A stretch of DNA of 64,000 nucleotides from Anaerolineales bacterium UBA5195 (GTDB lineage Bacteria > Chloroflexota > Anaerolineae > Anaerolineales > Villigracilaceae), in the NCBI GenBank assembly GCA_002412925.1, contig DHVZ01000046.1, positions 1-64,000 of the forward strand, written 5' to 3'. Shown here in pieces: positions 60,660 to 64,000 of the stretch. The stretch's first letter is position 1, and every line of letters starts with the position of its first letter. Made by a program: the position numbers and the translations under genes. The notes beneath the pieces are model-generated. The model was not told the DNA's origin. It made no database searches and saw only the letters and a program-made list of their open reading frames with translations.

Positions 60660-62695
60660 GCCTTACGTTTCCCCGCCGAAAGGCGCTGACGCGCCCGCAG
60701 GTAGTCATGCACGGCGTCGACGAAGGTGGCGTGGCTCCAGGTCAGCGGGCTGACGGACGAGCGGATCCCGGTATAGGGATGCACTTGCTCGGCCAGGACC
60801 CCGCTCGGCAGGGCATGTGTCACAGTCCAGTGCAAAATGTCCATGGCGGGTTTCAGGTCATTCAGGCTCCTGGCCGTTACGCAGGCGTACTGGGCCAGCC
60901 AGAGCGTGCAGACAATCCAGGGATTGCCCGGGACATTCTCAATATCCCGGCTGACTTGCTGGTAATAGTCATTCTCGTAGCGCGCAAGACCGCCCACGGT
61001 GGTTTTGATCCACAGCCGCTGGCGAATGGCCTGCATGGTGGAGGCCATCCGTGGATCGCCCGGCGGAACCATGCCAAAGAGCCATAAACCAGCCAGCGAG
61101 GCATCGATGGTGGTATCCACCTCCCAGGCGCCATCGTCCTTGCGATTGAGCATGCGCGCAAAACGCTTTTCTTGCGGCTGCCAGAGATACGCATCCACAC
61201 CGGTTTTGATCTCGGCGGCAGCCTTGCGATAGGCCTCAGCCAGATCGGTTTCGCCAAAAGCCTGACAAAACCTGGCGGCGGCGCCCAGACCGGCCCAGGT
61301 GGCAGCCGCAGTCCAGCCGAAAATGCCGCGGCGTTCTTCCCACAAGTCATAGCTTGGAAGCGGGAGACCAGTCTCCGCGTCGCGGTAGTCCGCCAAGAAC
61401 TGGGCCATCGGCACGATCATATGGCGGTAGAGCGGGCGGATGAAGCCGACATCCCCAAAACGCTCGAAATGTGCCCACAATGCCCATAAAACCAGCGCCG
61501 TCTCATCCTCCTGAATGGGCACACTCTTTTTCCCGTCCACATACCAGGGATGCCAGCTCGAGGCCAGCGTGCCATCCGGATGGTATTTGTGCAGCAGGTA
61601 GCCTTCCTTCGTCTGGGCGCGGTCACAGAAGCGGAAAAAAGCGCGCGGCAAGTCGACAAAACCGGCTTCGGTCAGGGCGCGCGCCACAAGCGAGCCATCG
61701 CGCGGCCACATATAACTATACGCATCTCGGGCGTGGGAGGAGATATCCGAATCATTGGCAGCAATGATTGCGCCGTCATTGTCAATCTGGGTGCGAATGA
61801 CGAGCAAACTGCGCCCATACTGGCGGCTGATCTCGTCAGGCAGGTCGACAAAATCGGCGGTATGCGTTTTAAGCCACAGCCGCCAGTAAGAAGATGTACG
61901 GTCGATAAAGGCCTGCGGACCGCGCACCTGCGCCATGCGGTTCAAGGTGACCACGCTCTCGAAATTCGGCCCAATTGCCATCCAATAATAGAACGAGCGT
62001 TTTTGAAAGGCGGGGATCTTCAGGGTGAAGCCCACCGTCGAATCGACCAGCCCGTGCGCCACCGGGTTGCCCGACAGGCAATTATCTTCGGCATCGCGCC
62101 AGGTACCTTCCAGGTTGGGGACTTGCTTTAAGCCACAGGCCCACTTATGCACCCCGGCCACCAGCCCGGGGATGGTCTCGGCGGCGGCTTCCCAGCCTGG
62201 GCCGGGATCACCCTCCGCCAGCACCACTGCCCCATTGATCAGGAACCAGTTGGCGCCCTTGTAATGGATAATGGCGCGCTCGTCCGGCTCGTAATAGGCG
62301 GTGTCACCCGCTTCATTGCCATTGATCCTGAAATCGTGATGGAAATACAGGTGAACATCCCGCTCCAGATTGGCGCGGTTGGTTACTTCGAAACGGCGGA
62401 TGAGCAGGTTTTCATAGAAATCCACCGCGTCCACAGCCTGGATGTCCAACCCCAGGTCGGGATGGGTCAGCTTGATCGCGCTGACGAGTGTCTCAGTCTC
62501 GTATTTGATCTCGCGTTGCCAATCGACATCTGAGAGCCAGCGAAAGACCCCGCTCGCCGAAACACCCATACGAAAAGGATGGCCGTTGGCATGGTTTTCC
62601 TGCCCAACATGCGGCCAGTAGAGATCACGGATTTGATAATTGCTATCGAAGGCGACCAGCAGGTTCCCATTCCCAAGTGGTAAATCGCGAGGCAT
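60656..62695 (-). CDS. GH15 family glucoamylase-like glycoside hydrolase
   Basis: 679 residues. The N-terminal supersandwich domain (LPLGNGNLLVAFDSNYQIRD) is followed by the (alpha/alpha)6 barrel. The proton-donor Glu region is VPIQEDETALVLWALW, preceded by SYMWPRDGSLVARAL. The catalytic-base Glu is in LPSGVLAEQVHPYTG, followed by SPLTWSHATFV. Members hydrolyse alpha-glucosidic bonds (starch, isomalto-oligosaccharides or trehalose). No signal peptide is seen, so the enzyme is probably cytoplasmic. It faces the GH3 gene tail to tail. Confidence 0.92.
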   Translation of the reverse strand: MPRDLPLGNGNLLVAFDSNYQIRDLYWPHVGQENHANGHPFRMGVSASGVFRWLSDVDWQREIKYETETLVSAIKLTHPDLGLDIQAVDAVDFYENLLIRRFEVTNRANLERDVHLYFHHDFRINGNEAGDTAYYEPDERAIIHYKGANWFLINGAVVLAEGDPGPGWEAAAETIPGLVAGVHKWACGLKQVPNLEGTWRDAEDNCLSGNPVAHGLVDSTVGFTLKIPAFQKRSFYYWMAIGPNFESVVTLNRMAQVRGPQAFIDRTSSYWRLWLKTHTADFVDLPDEISRQYGRSLLVIRTQIDNDGAIIAANDSDISSHARDAYSYMWPRDGSLVARALTEAGFVDLPRAFFRFCDRAQTKEGYLLHKYHPDGTLASSWHPWYVDGKKSVPIQEDETALVLWALWAHFERFGDVGFIRPLYRHMIVPMAQFLADYRDAETGLPLPSYDLWEERRGIFGWTAAATWAGLGAAARFCQAFGETDLAEAYRKAAAEIKTGVDAYLWQPQEKRFARMLNRKDDGAWEVDTTIDASLAGLWLFGMVPPGDPRMASTMQAIRQRLWIKTTVGGLARYENDYYQQVSRDIENVPGNPWIVCTLWLAQYACVTARSLNDLKPAMDILHWTVTHALPSGVLAEQVHPYTGIRSSVSPLTWSHATFVDAVHDYLRARQRLSAGKRKA

Positions 62696-62798
62696 AGACA
62701 GCTCCTTGTATGTTTAACCCGATTTCGAGATCAGCCCGATATGTTTAGGGTACACCAGTTAGGCTTGTTTTTCAAGGTGGCAAACAACATGACTGCAT

Positions 62799-62804
62799 TA
62801 TAAT
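62799..62804 (+). promoter_or_regulatory. -10 box of the MFS gene
   Basis: TATAAT 22 nt before the ATG at 62827, in the divergent gap with the GH15 gene. The -35 region is weak. Confidence 0.45.
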
Positions 62805-62826
62805 CATCCCAACCGTTGAAGACGCC

Positions 62827-64000
62827 ATGACCAGCCTCCCTGAAAACCCCCTCCAAATCCAGAAACGCAACTTCCGCTATGTGCAGATCGATGCCATCGG
62901 CGTCAGCATTGCGAACGTGGCCGCCCCCTTCCTGCCGGTCTTTCTTGCCCGCCTGGGAGCCAGCAACTTCCAGGTGGGCTTGCTCTCGTCGATGCCGGGC
63001 CTCACCGGGCTGGTGCTGGCCCTCCTGGTCGGACGCTTCCTGCAAACCCGCCGCAACATTGTGCCCTGGTTCAGTCTCTCGCGGCTGATGGTCATCTCGT
63101 GCTACGCATTGACCGGTGTCATCACGCTCACGCTGCCCGGGGAATTCGCAATCCCATCCACGCTGGCCATCTGGGCTTTTGCCACCCTGCCGCAAACGGC
63201 ACTGGCGGTGGCCTTCTCAGTGGTGATGAACGCCGTGGCCGGGCCGGAAGGCCGCTATGAACTGCTTAGCCGCCGCTGGGCCATCTTTGGCCTGACGAGC
63301 GTCGTTTTCACCTTCGCCGTGACGCGCGTCATCGGTCTGGTGGCCTTTCCCCTGAATTACGGATTGATGTTCCTGGGCCTGTCGCTGGGCGGATTGGTCA
63401 GCTTTTACTTTTCGAGCCGGATTTCCCTGCCCGACCAGGCTCCCCCGCCGCTGGCCGCCGGTATCTCGGCCTGGGCCACGCTGAAAGATTATCTCGCGCT
63501 GATGCGCAGCGCCCCGGCCTTTGTCTCGTTCTCGACAAAACGCTTTGTCTACTTTTCGGCGCTGGCGCTGAGCGCTCCAATCATGCCGCTCTTTTTTGTC
63601 CGCCGGGTGGGCGCCACCGACGGCCAGATCGGCACCATCAGCATGATTATGACCTCGGTCATGCTGGTGGGCTACTTCTTCTGGCCGTGGGTCTCCAGGA
63701 AATGGGGCGGGCGGATCGTCCTGCTGGCTACCACGCTGGGCATGGTGCTTTACCCCGCGCTGACGGCCTCGGCTCCCATCATCGAATGGATTTACGTCTT
63801 TGCAGCGGTCGCTGGCTTATTCCAGGCTGGTCTCGACCTGGTTTTTTTCGACGAATTGATGAAAACCGTTCCGCCCGAATACAGCGCCACCTTCGTCTCG
63901 CTGGCACAGTCGATGCAGTATCTTTCCACCATCGCTGCGCCCATGCTCGGAACCTTCCTGGCAGATTACATCGGGCTGGGCGGCGCATTGTGGTTGAGCG
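62827..64000 (+). CDS. MFS transporter (3' end cut by window)
   Basis: Starts MTSLPENPLQIQKRNF and stays open to the window end (391 codons). About eleven hydrophobic helices are visible. Segments include GASNFQVGLLSSMPGLTGLV and a MFS-typical loop VSRKWGGRIVLLATTLGMVL in the second half. It is divergent from the GH15 gene. No substrate can be assigned. The final helix or tail is missing. Confidence 0.85.
   Translation, partial: MTSLPENPLQIQKRNFRYVQIDAIGVSIANVAAPFLPVFLARLGASNFQVGLLSSMPGLTGLVLALLVGRFLQTRRNIVPWFSLSRLMVISCYALTGVITLTLPGEFAIPSTLAIWAFATLPQTALAVAFSVVMNAVAGPEGRYELLSRRWAIFGLTSVVFTFAVTRVIGLVAFPLNYGLMFLGLSLGGLVSFYFSSRISLPDQAPPPLAAGISAWATLKDYLALMRSAPAFVSFSTKRFVYFSALALSAPIMPLFFVRRVGATDGQIGTISMIMTSVMLVGYFFWPWVSRKWGGRIVLLATTLGMVLYPALTASAPIIEWIYVFAAVAGLFQAGLDLVFFDELMKTVPPEYSATFVSLAQSMQYLSTIAAPMLGTFLADYIGLGGALWLS

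Overview
The window looks like a chromosomal segment of a Chloroflexota bacterium, most likely class Anaerolineae. This is inference from gene content: two very large MalT-type LuxR regulators, many lipoproteins with Thr/Pro-rich linkers, a DHNA prenyltransferase, TatA/TatC, an Asp23-like protein and several short dispersed inverted repeats. No rRNA operon or single-copy marker suitable for placement is present. The DNA is moderately GC-rich. Several genes appear to have leaderless or near-leaderless starts, with a TATAAT box 6-9 nt before the start codon.

Layout. 1-3.76 kb: a truncated tandem GNAT acetyltransferase and a MalT-like LuxR regulator. 3.8-10.7 kb: a compact plasmid-like integrative element. 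It has a structured leader, a ParM-like actin and small partner, a GxxExxY/PD-(D/E)XK protein, a coiled-coil protein, a replication-relaxation-type protein, an HTH/zinc-ribbon protein and two tyrosine recombinases that meet tail to tail. It ends beside the 3' end of an initiator tRNA-Met gene. 10.8-15.4 kb: a lipoprotein, an M32 carboxypeptidase, a GNAT and a MacB/FtsX permease, all on the minus strand, with a 48-bp perfect palindrome in one gap. 15.5-21.2 kb: envelope genes on the plus strand, namely a secreted HExxH metallopeptidase candidate, a lipoprotein fusing a DsbA-like domain to a cyclophilin, a PrsW-like protease, and then DUF368 (PopT family) and DedA (UptA family), two families shown in other bacteria to translocate undecaprenyl phosphate. 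21.3-26.0 kb: a TetR gene with its operator and an NMT1/SsuA-type ABC importer. The importer is interrupted by an HTH-HATPase-DUF4325 gene bracketed by a 48-bp duplication, and its ATPase has absorbed a repeat element in frame.

26.2-40.1 kb is mostly housekeeping: SRPBCC protein, MenA, lipoproteins, a carbohydrate-related lipoprotein with a probable TIM barrel, an Asp23-NusB-TatA-TatC operon, FabG, membrane proteins, ribosomal protein L25 and a GyrI-like protein. 40.2-52.6 kb is a minus-strand beta-mannoside utilisation cluster: LacI, GH130 phosphorylase, LacI, an Opp/Dpp-type ABC importer (binding protein, two permeases, two ATPases) and a GH2 beta-mannosidase. A decayed sulfatase-modifying-factor fragment follows it. 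52.9-64.0 kb continues the sugar theme: a 1000-residue LuxR regulator, a divergent TetR/MFS pair sharing an operator, a GH3 enzyme, a GyrI-like pseudogene fragment, a GH15 enzyme and an MFS gene cut by the window end.

The most unusual parts are the actin-bearing integrative element (3.8-10.7 kb), the cassette inside the ABC operon (23.7-25.2 kb), coding sequences that have absorbed dispersed repeats (23.34 and 42.12 kb), and the DsbA-cyclophilin fusion.
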